Notes: generated by a model from the letters alone, not told the origin. Positions 17,737 through 26,032 are shown, counted from the stretch's first letter. The stretch is 30,697 nt of DNA from Truepera sp. (GCA_018333775.1 JAGXSO010000154.1:1-30697), one strand, 5' to 3'. Made by a program: numbers and translations.

Positions 17737-18079
17737 GGCGCACAGTAAGCTCTGGTTGGAAGACGAACAGGGGAATTACCTGATGGGGCCGCGTACCGCC
17801 CGCCTGCTGGCGGCCATCGAGGCCCATGGCAGCCTGGCCAAAGCCGCCAAAGCGACCGGCTTTAGCTATCGCGCCGCCTGGAACCGCCTGCGGCGCGTCG
17901 AGGAAGCGCTCGGTTACCCGCTGGTAGAGACCACGGTGGGCGGCCCCGGCGGCGGCGGCAGTAACCTGTCTAAGCAGGGCAAGCGCCTGATTGGCCGCTT
18001 CAAGCAGTTGCAGTCCGAAGTCGAGGCGCTTGTAAACGCGGCCTTTGAGCACTTCGATACCACCGGGCTAGCACCTTAA
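17729..18079 (+). CDS. ModE-like winged-helix DNA-binding protein (N-terminal domain only)
   Basis: This 116-residue protein resembles the N-terminal LysR-type winged helix of ModE: MGPRTARLLAAIEAHGSLAKAAKATGFSYRAAWNRLR with a LGYPLVE and a TVGGPGGGGSNLSKQGKRL wing. The molybdate-binding (molbindin) half of ModE is absent, so it would be a DNA-binding stub that responds to another signal or partner. The GTG at 17729 was chosen because AGGAG lies at 17711-17715 and conserved sequence begins right after; an upstream ATG at 17648 would overlap the previous gene by 89 bases. No molybdate transport genes are nearby. Confidence 0.82.
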   Translation: MIKAHSKLWLEDEQGNYLMGPRTARLLAAIEAHGSLAKAAKATGFSYRAAWNRLRRVEEALGYPLVETTVGGPGGGGSNLSKQGKRLIGRFKQLQSEVEALVNAAFEHFDTTGLAP

Positions 18080-18145
18080 GCCCATCTTGGAAACAGCCCG
18101 CACCAATGGTGCAATTTGTCAAAGTCAAAAAGCCAAAGATTTAAC

Positions 18146-18175
18146 TTGTGAAAGCGGTAGCTGGTGTGATATAAA
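18146..18175 (+). promoter_or_regulatory. Sigma-70-type promoter of the small secreted protein gene
   Basis: TTGTGA (18146-18151) and TATAAA (18170-18175) are spaced by 18 bases. The surrounding 18100-18180 region is AT-rich against the GC-rich background. A 5' untranslated region of roughly 30-35 nt would follow, with GGAGGA at 18205-18210. Confidence 0.65.
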
Positions 18176-18215
18176 GGTTATCAATGGGGTCCGCCCCTAC
18201 CCTTGGAGGAACACT

Positions 18216-18677
18216 ATGCGCAAACTGCTAGCCCTGATCACGGTAATTTTGCTCAGCCTGAGCGTGGCGAAGGCACAAGACTTGGCCGGCTCCTGGGTCG
18301 GTGTGTCCGGCGGCTTCCCCGGCTTTAACTTGCACTTCGGCTTGAACGACGCTATCAGCCAGGGTATCGATCTGCGCCTTAACGGCAGCTTCACCTATAC
18401 CGGTGCCTTCGGTCTTGGCGCCGATGTACTGGTAGCTATTCCGGCTGAGCTTGACCAACCCATAGCGGTCTACGGCGGCGGCGGCCCCTATGCCACCTTC
18501 GGCGGTGCGGCCGGCTTTGGCTTCGGCCTGGCGCTGTTCGTGGGCGGCGAATACCGCCTAGGCGACATCGGCTTTGCCCCCGGCGGCATCTTCGCCGAAC
18601 TCGGCCCGTCGCTGGGTTTTGCTCCTAGTTTTGGCGTCGGCTTCGTGGGGCGCCTCGGCTTTAACTACCACTTCTAA
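18216..18677 (+). CDS. Small secreted beta-barrel-like protein, possible outer-membrane protein
   Basis: This 153-residue protein has an ATG 5 nt after GGAGGA and a clear signal peptide (MRKLLALITVILLSLSVAKA, cut before QD). The mature part is rich in Gly, Phe, Ala and alternating hydrophobic strands such as LRLNGSFTYTGAFGLGADVLV. It ends in RLGFNYHF, a terminal aromatic residue typical of outer-membrane beta-barrels recognised by BamA. No homologous family is recognised. It has its own promoter and is followed by a terminator-like hairpin, so it is probably monocistronic. Barrel topology is inference from strand periodicity. Confidence 0.75.
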   Translation: MRKLLALITVILLSLSVAKAQDLAGSWVGVSGGFPGFNLHFGLNDAISQGIDLRLNGSFTYTGAFGLGADVLVAIPAELDQPIAVYGGGGPYATFGGAAGFGFGLALFVGGEYRLGDIGFAPGGIFAELGPSLGFAPSFGVGFVGRLGFNYHF

Positions 18678-18706
18678 GCGTTTAAGTGTTAGCGCTTGTC
18701 GGCGAG

Positions 18707-18725
18707 GGGTGCTAAGGCACCCTTT
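18707..18725 (+). terminator. Terminator-like hairpin after the small secreted protein gene
   Basis: GGGTGC-TAAG-GCACCC forms a perfect 6-bp GC-rich stem with a 4-nt loop, followed by TTT and, further on, TTGG. It lies 30 bases after the stop codon. The T-tract is short, so termination may be partial. Confidence 0.55.
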
Positions 18726-18779
18726 GCCGTTTGGACGTGGCGGTTCTTAAGAGAATAGCCTTGTTTGGGGGGGCTTGAT

Positions 18780-18830
18780 AATCCCCCCAACCCCCCTTGA
18801 TAAGGGGGGAGGCCGCAGGCCGGGGGGATT
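18780..18830. repeat. Palindromic repeat element (copy 2), intergenic
   Basis: Outer arms AATCCCCCC (18780-18788) and GGGGGGATT (18822-18830) are perfect complements. They enclose CCCCCCTT-GAT-AAGGGGGG (18791-18809) and GGCC-GCA-GGCC (18811-18821), so the whole can fold as a three-way junction with two hairpins. A G7 run at 18767-18773 just upstream could compete for pairing. It lies between the convergent secreted-protein and mfd genes and is related to the copy at 13016-13066. Confidence 0.8.
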
Positions 18831-18877
18831 AACGCTACACGCTTCGCCGAAAAGTTTGGGCTGACTCATCTTATACC

Positions 18878-21800
18878 TCACGCACAGAGATACAGCACCT
18901 CACTGAGCGCCCGCAGCAGCTCGTCAGACTTTAGCCCGCGCTTCTTGAGGCTAAAACCCGGCGGGTAGCGGGTCGGTTCAACTGCATACGGCAGCCGTTT
19001 AAGACTGCGCGCATCGTAGTCGATAGCCTCCTGCGCAAAGCTGAGCTGAATGTCGGTCAGGTGCTCCTTGATGGTCACCACACCTTTTTGCGCCGCCAAG
19101 AGGCGCAGCTTGGCCAGCTCGATAAAGGCTTTGACCTCGCTAGGGAGCGGGCCGTAGTCAGCGCGTAGCTCGTTCTGAAGGCGGCCGATATCAGCTAGGC
19201 TGTTGGTTTCGGCTAGCCTCCCGTAGTAGGCGATGCGCACCTCATCATCGGCCATGTAGCTAGGGCTCAGGCGGGCATCGACCGCCAGGTCGATAGCAAC
19301 CCGCACCGGCTCCTTAGACGCCTCGCCCTTGAGCTTGCCGATCTCTTCGGCCAGCATCTCGGTGTAGACCTCCAGCGAAACCGCGCTGATATGCCCGTGC
19401 TGCTCGGGGCCGAGCAGGTTGCCGACGCCGCGGATCTCCATATCCTTTTCGGCCAGCAGGTGGCCGCTCCCCAGATCGTTAAGTTCGGCCACGGCGTAGA
19501 GCCGCCGCTGTGCCGCTTCGGTGAGCCGCCCTGGATAGAGCAGGTAGGCCCAGGCCTCGGTCTCGCGGCGCCCTACCCGCCCGCGCAACTGATAGAGCTG
19601 CGCTAGTCCGAGCTTATCGGCCCGCTCGATGATGAGCGTGTTGGCTCCGGCAATATCGAGCCCTGACTCCACGATGGTGGTGCTTAAGAGCAGGTCATAA
19701 GCGCCGTCCTGAAAAGCGAGCATCACCTCCTCGAGGTCATCAGGGGCCATCTGGCCGTGCGCTACCCCAAGACGCGCCTCGGGCACCAGCCGCTGCAAAA
19801 AGAGCGCCCTGGCCCCCATCGAGCCGATGCGGTCGTGGATGTAGAAGGTCCGCCCGCCGCGCATCAGCTCCGCCATCACCGCCTCGCGCACTACTAAGGG
19901 GTCGTATGGTTGCAACACGGTCTGAATCGGCTTGCGCCCCTCGGGCGGGGTCATAATCTGCGACACGTCGCGCAGCCCCACCAGGCTCATATACAGCGTC
20001 CTGGGGATAGGCGTAGCCGATAGCGACAGCACATCGACGTTAGCTTTAAGCGCCTTGATACGCTCCTTTTGCGCTACTCCAAAGCGGTGCTCCTCGTCGA
20101 TGACGAGCAGGCCCAGGTCCTTAAACACCACCCCATCGGCCAGCAGGCGGTGGGTGCCGATGGCAATATCGATACTACCCAGCCTTAGCCCTTCGAGGCT
20201 GGCTCGAGCCTCCCGGTCGCTCGAAAAGCGCGACAGCATCGCCACGTTGACCGGCAACCCGGCAAAGCGCTGGCGGAAAGTCTCATAGTGCTGCGCGGCC
20301 AGCACCGTGGTAGGCACCAACATGATCGCCTGCTTGCCATGACCAACAGCGCGGTGAGCGGCGCGGATAGCCACCTCGGTCTTGCCGAAGCCCACATCAC
20401 CGCTAATCAGCCGGTCCATCGGCACCGGGCGGGCCATGTCGTGTAGCGTCGCCCTTACCGCCTTGGCCTGATCCGGGGTCAGCGTAAAGGGGCAGTTCTC
20501 GGCTATCAGCGGGTCCCAGTCGGGTAGCTCCGGCAGCGCCAGGCCGGAGGTCGCCTGCCGCTCGGCGTAGGTCTTAATCAGCCGCAGCGCCAGCTCCTGA
20601 GCGTTAACGCGCGCCTTCTCGCGCGCCCTGGCCCACTCATTGGTGCCCAGGGTGCTGAGGCGCGGCGGGTCGTCGGTGGTGCCGGGGTGGCGGCGCAACA
20701 GCGGCAGCTGCTCGACCGGCAGATAGAGTCTCCCCTCCCCGGCGTACTGCAAGATCAAATAGTCGCGGGTGATGCCCATCACCTGCCGCGGGCTAAGCCC
20801 CAGAAAGCGGCCGATGCCGTGATCGGGGTGGATCAGGTAATCGCCGATGGTCAGATGAACGGCATCCTGCACGCGCTTGCCGGGCAGGCGCTTGACCTGG
20901 CGGGTACCTTGGTAGCCATACAGCAGCTCCTCGGTAATCACCACCTCGCGCCGCGCATCATCGCAGTAGCCCCCCCGGCAGTTAGCGAGCACCAGGCCCA
21001 GCACCCCCGGCGTAAAAGTCACCTTACTGCGCCACTCGGCCTCGATACCGCCTAGCAGTTTGTCCCTTAAATAGTGCCCGGTCCGCTCGAAGCGCAGCAG
21101 CAGCGACACGCTATAGCCATCCCGAAGCCAAGCTATGAGGTCGCTAGCAAACTCCCCGAGCTTGCCACGATAGTAGGGGATGGGCTCGAGCGCTACCTTC
21201 CCCTCGGACAGGCTCAGCGAGTCGCGGCCAAACGAGAGCACCTCGCGCTGGGCCAGGTGCTGCCACAGCCAGGCCAGGCGCACTGCATCGATCTCTTCAC
21301 CGGCAAACAGCTCAGGGCTGTCCAGATAGACCGTGCCGGGAAGGTGGGCTAACAGCACACTCGTCGCTTCCGGGAGTACCACCCCTGCTCGCGGCGTTAG
21401 GATGAACTGCTTAACCGGCTGGCCGAGATGGCTCAGCGTCTCAAGCTCATCGCCAAGGAACTCTAAGCGAACGGTCTTGGCTTCGTCCTCGGCGTCTAGG
21501 TAGAGGGTAACGGTGTCGCCCCGCACGCCAAAGCCCGGCAGCTCGTCGCGGGCGTAGCCAAAGGCCAGCAGCCGCGAAGAAAGCGCCTCGCGCGCTATGC
21601 GTTGGCCCAGGCCAAGGGTCAAGGCGAACTGCTCCGGCTCAGCGGGGAAGGCTTGCAGCGCCTGCGCTACGCTCAGCACTACCTTATCGCGCTTGGTGGG
21701 CCAATCGCTCAGCGTCGGATTGATGCTGGCCGGTGCGCCAAACACTCCGCCGTCGCAAAACAGAGCCAGCCGCTCCTCGGTCGTCAGCAGCACCGCCGGG

Positions 21801-21889
21801 CCGCCCTGGCGCACGAACAGTGCCAGCCGCGCCACAGCCGGAAGGCCGAGCAGGCGTTGCGAGGAGACAGCGGCTGGCGTACTCACCAA
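18878..21889 (-). CDS. mfd: Transcription-repair coupling factor Mfd
   Basis: This 1003-residue SF2 translocase removes stalled RNA polymerase at lesions and recruits UvrA. The order is a UvrB-like N-terminal region (about 1-300), an RNA-polymerase-interacting domain (about 343-400, [18 protein letters not shown]), RecG-like motors with Walker [10 protein letters not shown] (497-505), DEEH at 598-601, SATPIPRTL, and motif [10 protein letters not shown] near 767, then a C-terminal TRCF domain. It is about 150 residues shorter than E. coli Mfd (1148), partly in the N-terminal UvrB-like module, where the canonical RGGI-D-FP motif is replaced by [11 protein letters not shown] near 122. The start is TTG at 21889 or GTG at 21886, with TATGAT just upstream and no ribosome-binding site. 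Confidence 0.95.
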   Translation of the reverse strand: MVSTPAAVSSQRLLGLPAVARLALFVRQGGPAVLLTTEERLALFCDGGVFGAPASINPTLSDWPTKRDKVVLSVAQALQAFPAEPEQFALTLGLGQRIAREALSSRLLAFGYARDELPGFGVRGDTVTLYLDAEDEAKTVRLEFLGDELETLSHLGQPVKQFILTPRAGVVLPEATSVLLAHLPGTVYLDSPELFAGEEIDAVRLAWLWQHLAQREVLSFGRDSLSLSEGKVALEPIPYYRGKLGEFASDLIAWLRDGYSVSLLLRFERTGHYLRDKLLGGIEAEWRSKVTFTPGVLGLVLANCRGGYCDDARREVVITEELLYGYQGTRQVKRLPGKRVQDAVHLTIGDYLIHPDHGIGRFLGLSPRQVMGITRDYLILQYAGEGRLYLPVEQLPLLRRHPGTTDDPPRLSTLGTNEWARAREKARVNAQELALRLIKTYAERQATSGLALPELPDWDPLIAENCPFTLTPDQAKAVRATLHDMARPVPMDRLISGDVGFGKTEVAIRAAHRAVGHGKQAIMLVPTTVLAAQHYETFRQRFAGLPVNVAMLSRFSSDREARASLEGLRLGSIDIAIGTHRLLADGVVFKDLGLLVIDEEHRFGVAQKERIKALKANVDVLSLSATPIPRTLYMSLVGLRDVSQIMTPPEGRKPIQTVLQPYDPLVVREAVMAELMRGGRTFYIHDRIGSMGARALFLQRLVPEARLGVAHGQMAPDDLEEVMLAFQDGAYDLLLSTTIVESGLDIAGANTLIIERADKLGLAQLYQLRGRVGRRETEAWAYLLYPGRLTEAAQRRLYAVAELNDLGSGHLLAEKDMEIRGVGNLLGPEQHGHISAVSLEVYTEMLAEEIGKLKGEASKEPVRVAIDLAVDARLSPSYMADDEVRIAYYGRLAETNSLADIGRLQNELRADYGPLPSEVKAFIELAKLRLLAAQKGVVTIKEHLTDIQLSFAQEAIDYDARSLKRLPYAVEPTRYPPGFSLKKRGLKSDELLRALSEVLYLCA

Positions 21890-21895
21890 GGCGCT

Positions 21896-21901
21896 ATCAT
21901 A
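21896..21901 (-). promoter_or_regulatory. -10 box of a leaderless promoter for mfd
   Basis: TATGAT on the minus strand lies 6 nt before TTG 21889 and 9 nt before GTG 21886. The -35 zone is occupied by a palindrome, CCCTAG/CTAGGG, at 21905-21924 with an 8-nt centre, which might be an operator. Confidence 0.45.
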
Positions 21902-22051
21902 ACGCCCTAGGCGCGCCGCTAGGGTAACGTGCTCACCACCTCAGCTTTTATCCACCAACCTAAGCGGCATTTGACAAACTCCGTCTCGCGTTTGCGCTGA
22001 GGTTCTTGGTCTCCGGGCTGACCCGAGGCGCAGTGAAAGGTTAAACTTGCC

Positions 22052-22852
22052 TCAGCCCTCCTCGGCAGAGGTAACCTGCACCGTTACGCCCAGCGCCTTA
22101 AGCTCCTCGGCAAGCTCGATCTGCAGCGGTAGATCCGTAATGAAGCGATGAAGCTGGTCCCAGCCGACAAAGGGTGCTAGGCTCGCCTGGCCTACCTTGG
22201 TGTGGTCAACCAGGGCGATCCGTTCGGTAGCGGCGGCGATCATGGCGGCCTTGGTCTCGGCTTCGATGATGTTAGGGGTACAGAGGCCGCGCTCCAAGGT
22301 CACTCCGGTCGCGCCCAAAAAGGCCCGGTCGGCGTGCAAGCGCTTCAGCGAGGCCACCGTCAGCGGCCCGATCATGGCCAGGCTATGCAGCCGCACCATG
22401 CCGCCCAGCGAGATCAGCTCGAAGCGGTCAAAGCGCGACAGCTCGGCGATAATCGGCAGGCTGTTGGTAATAATAGTCAGCCCCTGAAACCGGCCTGGCA
22501 ACAGGCGCGCCAGCGCCAAAGTGGTGCTGCCCGCATCCAGGATCAGGGTATCGCCGTCGTGGATGCATGCTAGCGCACGCTTGGCAATCGCCAGCTTGCT
22601 GGCACTCTCTTTGCCGATCTTGTCGCCAATGGAGAGGTTGAACTTGGAACGGTGGGCGAGGGCAGCCCCGCCATGCACGCGCTTGAGGAGGCTAAAGCTT
22701 TCCAGCTCTTGTAAGTCCTTGCGCACGGTGACTTCTGAGACCTTAAGAGCCGTGGCTAGCTCGGCCACGCTCACCCGCCCTTGTATTTCGAGGCGCTCGA
22801 GCATCTCCTGTTGTCGGCTGCTCAGTTCAAACGCGCTGTGGCTCGCGATCAT
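22052..22852 (-). CDS. DeoR/GlpR-family transcriptional repressor, probable regulator of the inositol operon
   Basis: This 266-residue protein has a DeoR-type HTH at about 13-62 (RQQEMLERLEIQGRVSVAEL, VSEVTVRKDLQELES, LLKRVHGGA). It continues into a DeoR C-terminal sensor domain (DGDTLILDAGSTTLALARLL near 98; ITNSLPI; LVDHTKVG near 215) that in this family binds a phosphorylated sugar or catabolic intermediate. The start has GGGAGGT close upstream and a promoter at 22882-22910. It diverges from the transporter and iol genes. Bacillus IolR is also a DeoR-family protein, which supports the role, but orthology is not shown. Confidence 0.9.
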   Translation of the reverse strand: MIASHSAFELSSRQQEMLERLEIQGRVSVAELATALKVSEVTVRKDLQELESFSLLKRVHGGAALAHRSKFNLSIGDKIGKESASKLAIAKRALACIHDGDTLILDAGSTTLALARLLPGRFQGLTIITNSLPIIAELSRFDRFELISLGGMVRLHSLAMIGPLTVASLKRLHADRAFLGATGVTLERGLCTPNIIEAETKAAMIAAATERIALVDHTKVGQASLAPFVGWDQLHRFITDLPLQIELAEELKALGVTVQVTSAEEG

Positions 22853-22881
22853 GCGACCTCCCTAAATCCTGCCTTACGGTG

Positions 22882-22910
22882 AGTATAGCACCAAGTGAAC
22901 TTTCGTTCAA
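22882..22910 (-). promoter_or_regulatory. Promoter of the DeoR-family gene
   Basis: On the minus strand TTGAAC (22905-22910) and TATACT (22882-22887) are separated by 17 bases. The candidate operator AACGAAAGT overlaps the -35 and the spacer, consistent with autorepression. Confidence 0.65.
22897..22908. promoter_or_regulatory. Candidate DeoR operator, site 1
   Basis: GAACTTTCGTTC is a small palindrome (GAAC/GTTC around TTTC). On the minus strand it reads AACGAAAGT, identical to site 2, and both are followed by CTTG a few bases later. It overlaps the deoR -35. Confidence 0.55.
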
Positions 22911-22930
22911 AAGATAAAGCCTTACGGGTG

Positions 22931-22960
22931 TTGACAAAACGAAAGTGAGCTTGTTATAAT
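22931..22960 (+). promoter_or_regulatory. Consensus promoter of the inositol uptake/catabolism operon
   Basis: TTGACA (22931-22936) and TATAAT (22955-22960) match the sigma-70 consensus exactly with an 18-base spacer. This is the strongest promoter in the window and would need repression. The operator copy in the spacer provides it. A leader of about 170 nt follows before the first gene. Confidence 0.8.
22938..22946. promoter_or_regulatory. Candidate DeoR operator, site 2
   Basis: AACGAAAGT lies between the -35 and -10 of the operon promoter, in inverted orientation to site 1 and about 39 bases away. Binding here would block RNA polymerase directly. Confidence 0.55.
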
Positions 22961-22992
22961 CAAAAACTATAAGGTTCAATGGAGCCCTGCGC

Positions 22993-23043
22993 ATGGCAGG
23001 CGAGGAGGTGTCCCTGCAGCTCAAAAGTCACCGGTCGTCCTAG
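22993..23043 (+). CDS. Possible 16-codon leader ORF
   Basis: ATG at 22993 follows GGAG (22981-22984) by 8 nt and opens MAGEEVSLQLKSHRSS before TAG. It lies early in the long leader of the iol operon. No homology is known; it may be chance. Confidence 0.18.
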   Translation: MAGEEVSLQLKSHRSS

Positions 23044-23053
23044 CTAGCTCGTC

Positions 23054-23143
23054 ATGGGGATTGGGTTTTATGGTGAAAGCGTCTTTGGCGCCCTGGCCGC
23101 AGTGATGGGCGGGCGCAGTCTGAATTGGGAGGTTTTAAGGTGA
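23054..23143 (+). CDS. Possible 29-codon ORF overlapping the binding-protein start
   Basis: ATG at 23054 encodes [20 protein letters not shown] and nine more residues. Its TGA overlaps the GTG start of the binding-protein gene as GTGA. The peptide looks protein-like rather than random, but no ribosome-binding site precedes it. It could be a coupling ORF or a remnant of a displaced gene. Confidence 0.2.
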   Translation: MGIGFYGESVFGALAAVMGGRSLNWEVLR

Positions 23144-24081
23144 AGCGTCTTTTGCTGTTCAGTGCTCTACTTGCCTTTGGCTTGGCGTTTGCGCAGGGCC
23201 CCGCGCGGGCTGATATCCGAATCATCGTTGTCAGCCACGGTTCCGCCGCCGACCCCTTCTGGTCGGTAGTGAAAAACGGCGTCGATCAGGCGGCAGCAGA
23301 CATGGGCGTAAGCGTCGAATACCTCGCCCCGGAGATCTTTGACATGCCGCGCATGGCGCACCTTATCGATGCGGCGATAGCGGCACGGCCTCACGGCCTG
23401 GTAGTCTCCATCCCCGACGCCGATGCGCTCGGGCGCTCGATCCGTGCAGCAGTCGCAGAGGGGATCCCGGTCATCTCGATGAACTCCGGCAGCGACGTGT
23501 TCCAAGGGCTCGGCGTGCTCCGCCACGTGGGCCAGACCGAGTATGAGGCAGGCTTCGGGGCGGGCCAGCGGATGGCGGCTGCTGGCGTGACGATCGCCAT
23601 CTGCGTCAATCAGGAAGTCGGCAACGTAGCGCTCGACCTGCGCTGTCAGGGCTTCCAAGACGGACTCGGTGAAGGCGCCAGCACCTCCGTGCTGGCGGTC
23701 GGCACCGACCCGGTCGAAGTTCGCAGCGCCGTGATGGCAGCGCTTAGCGCCAACCCAGACATCGACGGCGTGCTCGCCCTCGGCCCCCTCGGCGCCGAAC
23801 CGACCATTGCGGCGCTCGAGCAGATCGGTCGCCTTGGTCAAGTGGTGTTTGGCACCTTCGACCTGTCGCCGCTGATTTTAGAGACGCTCGTGGCAGGCAA
23901 CATGGCGTTTGCCATTGACCAGCAGCAGTACCTGCAAGGGTATCTGCCCATCGTCTTCCTAACCCTTTATATCCAGTACGGCCTGCTGCCCGGCAGTGAG
24001 GTGATACTGACCGGGCCGGGCTTTGTCACCCCCGAGACCGCCGCGCAAGTCATCGAACTGGCTGCGCGGGGGATCCGTTAG
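23140..24081 (+). CDS. Periplasmic sugar-binding protein of an ABC importer (ribose/inositol-type)
   Basis: This 313-residue protein starts at GTG 23140, placed 6 nt after GGGAGGT. It has a signal peptide ([20 protein letters not shown], cut near PARA-D) and no lipobox cysteine. The mature protein is a type-1 periplasmic-binding fold (Peripla_BP_4): [59 protein letters not shown], and [21 protein letters not shown] in the second lobe. These proteins bind pentoses, hexoses or inositols and deliver them to a permease. With iol genes downstream, an inositol ligand is likely, though not proven. An upstream TTG at 23125 would only add five residues. Confidence 0.92.
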   Translation: MKRLLLFSALLAFGLAFAQGPARADIRIIVVSHGSAADPFWSVVKNGVDQAAADMGVSVEYLAPEIFDMPRMAHLIDAAIAARPHGLVVSIPDADALGRSIRAAVAEGIPVISMNSGSDVFQGLGVLRHVGQTEYEAGFGAGQRMAAAGVTIAICVNQEVGNVALDLRCQGFQDGLGEGASTSVLAVGTDPVEVRSAVMAALSANPDIDGVLALGPLGAEPTIAALEQIGRLGQVVFGTFDLSPLILETLVAGNMAFAIDQQQYLQGYLPIVFLTLYIQYGLLPGSEVILTGPGFVTPETAAQVIELAARGIR

Positions 24082-24092
24082 TCTGTACTCGC

Positions 24093-24116
24093 AGGGGCGG
24101 GGTGCCCCCCGCCCCT
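24093..24116 (+). repeat. Strong intercistronic stem-loop between binding protein and permease genes
   Basis: AGGGGCGGGG-TGCC-CCCCGCCCCT is a perfect 10-bp all-but-two GC stem with a 4-nt loop, starting 12 bases after the binding-protein stop. There is no T-tract, so it is more likely an mRNA-stabilising or partial attenuation element than a terminator. Such palindromes also occur as dispersed repeats in many genomes. Confidence 0.6.
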
Positions 24117-24140
24117 ACTCCACAAGAGGTAGAGGTATGC

Positions 24141-25175
24141 GTGGCTACCAGAGCTAAACCAATCACCGACGAACGCGTCCGCAAAGTCGGTATCGTCAAT
24201 AAGCTCCTGTCCCGACCTGAACTCGGTGCGGTGGTGGGTGCCATTTTGGTCTTTGCCTTCTTTAGTCTGGTCGCGGGCGATCGCGGCTTTCTCAGCTCCC
24301 GCGGGATCGTAAGCTGGCTCGAGGTCTCTGCTCAGCTCGGCATCCTAGCGGTCGCCGTGTCGCTACTAATGATTGGCGGTCAGTTCGACCTTTCCATCGG
24401 CTCAATGATAGCCGCAGCAGGCATGGTTATAGCCATCTCGGTCGTGGTGTATGGCTGGCCGATGTGGGCGGCTATCCTACTCGCTTTCGCTTTCGCCGGG
24501 CTGGTCGGCTTTATCAATGGCTATCTGGTGAATCGCACCGGCCTCCCCTCGTTTATCGTTACGCTCGCCCTCCTCTTTGTCTTAAGGGGTGCCACCATCG
24601 GTTTTACCAGGCTGATCACCGGGCGCACCCAGGTCCCCGGCCTCCACCCCCAAGCCGAGGGCGACTGGCTGGCTTTCCTCTTCTCTGGAACACTGTTCGG
24701 CCTGCCGGTTTCGATCTACTGGTGGCTTGCACTGACAATACTGGCCACCTGGATACTGCTGCGCACCCGCTTCGGCAACTGGATCTTCGCCACCGGCGGC
24801 GACCCTGAGGCGGCCCGCAACGCCGGCGTGCCGGTACAGCGCGTGCGGATCATCCTCTTTATTGGCACTGCGGTTGCGGCGACTATCTTCGCAACACTGC
24901 AGGTGCTTGCGGCGGGCAGCGCCGACGTCGCCCGCGGCCGCCTCAAGGAGTTCGAGGCCATTATCGCCACAGTGATTGGTGGCACGCTGCTCACCGGCGG
25001 CTACGGTTCGGCCATCGGGGCGACCTTCGGTGCGCTTATTTTCGGCATGGTGCAGCAAGGTATTTTCTTCACCGGGGTCAACACTGACTGGTTCCAGGTT
25101 TTCCTCGGCGTGATGCTGCTTATCGCCGTTTTGGTCAACCGCTACATCCGCCACCGGGCTACGGTGGCGAAGTGA
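24141..25175 (+). CDS. Sugar ABC transporter permease (BPD_transp_2 family, FrcC/RbsC-like)
   Basis: This permease has 344 residues from GTG 24141, which follows GAGGT by 4 nt; an earlier GTG at 24102 sits inside the stem-loop and is less likely. About nine or ten membrane helices are visible. Family motifs include [69 protein letters not shown], and [19 protein letters not shown]. These are typical of ribose/fructose/inositol-type permeases acting as homodimers. It lies between the binding protein and ATPase of the same importer. Confidence 0.93.
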   Translation: MATRAKPITDERVRKVGIVNKLLSRPELGAVVGAILVFAFFSLVAGDRGFLSSRGIVSWLEVSAQLGILAVAVSLLMIGGQFDLSIGSMIAAAGMVIAISVVVYGWPMWAAILLAFAFAGLVGFINGYLVNRTGLPSFIVTLALLFVLRGATIGFTRLITGRTQVPGLHPQAEGDWLAFLFSGTLFGLPVSIYWWLALTILATWILLRTRFGNWIFATGGDPEAARNAGVPVQRVRIILFIGTAVAATIFATLQVLAAGSADVARGRLKEFEAIIATVIGGTLLTGGYGSAIGATFGALIFGMVQQGIFFTGVNTDWFQVFLGVMLLIAVLVNRYIRHRATVAK

Positions 25176-25215
25176 GGGATAAGGACCAGGTTACATTAAA
25201 AACGAGGTTGCTGCC

Positions 25216-26031
25216 ATGACGCCCCTTATCGAAGCCAGGCGAGTCAGTAAGTACTTTGGCTCGGTCATCGCGCTTAAAGACATTTCGTTTGCGGTGAATC
25301 CCGCCGAAGTGCACTGCCTCCTGGGCGATAACGGTGCCGGGAAGTCCACGCTGATCAAGATCTTCTCGGGCGTCCACAAGCCGAGCGAGGGTACGCTTTT
25401 AGTCGAGGGTCACGAGGTCGTCTTCAACTCGCCGCGAGATGCACTCGATGCCGGTATCGCCACGGTCCACCAGCACCTCTCGGTGCAACCCCTTATGAGC
25501 GTCACGCGCAACTTCTTTACCGGACGCGAGCCGACCAAGGGCTGGGGACTCTTTAGCTACTTCGATCTGACCTTTGCCGAAAAAACCGTGCGTGAAGAGA
25601 TGAGTAAGATGGGGATCGATATCCGCGACCCTTCGCAAGCGGTGGGGACCATGTCAGGGGGCGAGCGCCAGTGCGTTGCCATCGCGCGTGCGGTCTACTT
25701 CGGGGCGAAGGCGCTGATTCTGGACGAGCCTACCAGTGCGCTCGGCGTCAAGCAGGCAGGGGTGGTGCTGCGCTACATCGTTCAGGCCAAGGCGCGTGGA
25801 CTCGGCGTAGTGTTCATCACCCATAACGTCCACCACGCCTATCCGGTCGCTGACCGCTTTACGCTGTTAAAGCGCGGGCGTTCGCTGGGAACCTTTGCCA
25901 AGGGCGAAGTGCCGCGCGAAGCGATCCTAAGCATGATGGCGGGTCAGGAAGAGCTCGAGGCGCTCGAGGCCGAGCTAGCTGAGTCGGCTCGCCATGGCGC
26001 CGCACTGGCTGCCGCATCTTCTCGGAGTTGA
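25216..26031 (+). CDS. Sugar ABC transporter ATP-binding protein, single-domain FrcA-like
   Basis: This 271-residue protein has Walker [10 protein letters not shown] at 37-45, signature [14 protein letters not shown], Walker [13 protein letters not shown], and the switch histidine in [16 protein letters not shown]. Most ribose-type importers use a tandem two-domain ATPase of about 500 residues; this one has a single domain, as in the FrcA fructose importer, including its SALGVKQ D-loop. It would therefore work as a homodimer. The C-terminus [17 protein letters not shown] is also FrcA-like. The ATG follows GAGG by 9 nt; the next gene starts 1 base after its stop. Confidence 0.93.
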   Translation: MTPLIEARRVSKYFGSVIALKDISFAVNPAEVHCLLGDNGAGKSTLIKIFSGVHKPSEGTLLVEGHEVVFNSPRDALDAGIATVHQHLSVQPLMSVTRNFFTGREPTKGWGLFSYFDLTFAEKTVREEMSKMGIDIRDPSQAVGTMSGGERQCVAIARAVYFGAKALILDEPTSALGVKQAGVVLRYIVQAKARGLGVVFITHNVHHAYPVADRFTLLKRGRSLGTFAKGEVPREAILSMMAGQEELEALEAELAESARHGAALAAASSRS

Positions 26032-26032
26032 T

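Noticed and set aside
18767..18830. G-runs as a G-quadruplex
   Set aside because: The runs lie opposite matching C-runs in the same strand, so hairpin pairing is the simpler reading.
21971..21976. TTGACA upstream of mfd as a plus-strand promoter
   Set aside because: No -10-like hexamer occurs 15-19 bases downstream and no plus-strand gene follows; probably chance.
23167..23841. 224-codon minus-strand open frame inside the sugar-binding protein gene
   Set aside because: Antisense shadow of a well-supported periplasmic binding protein; His/Arg/Gly-rich translation without domain features or ribosome-binding site.
24582..25154. 190-codon minus-strand frame inside the permease gene
   Set aside because: Highly charged, low-complexity antisense shadow of a membrane protein gene.
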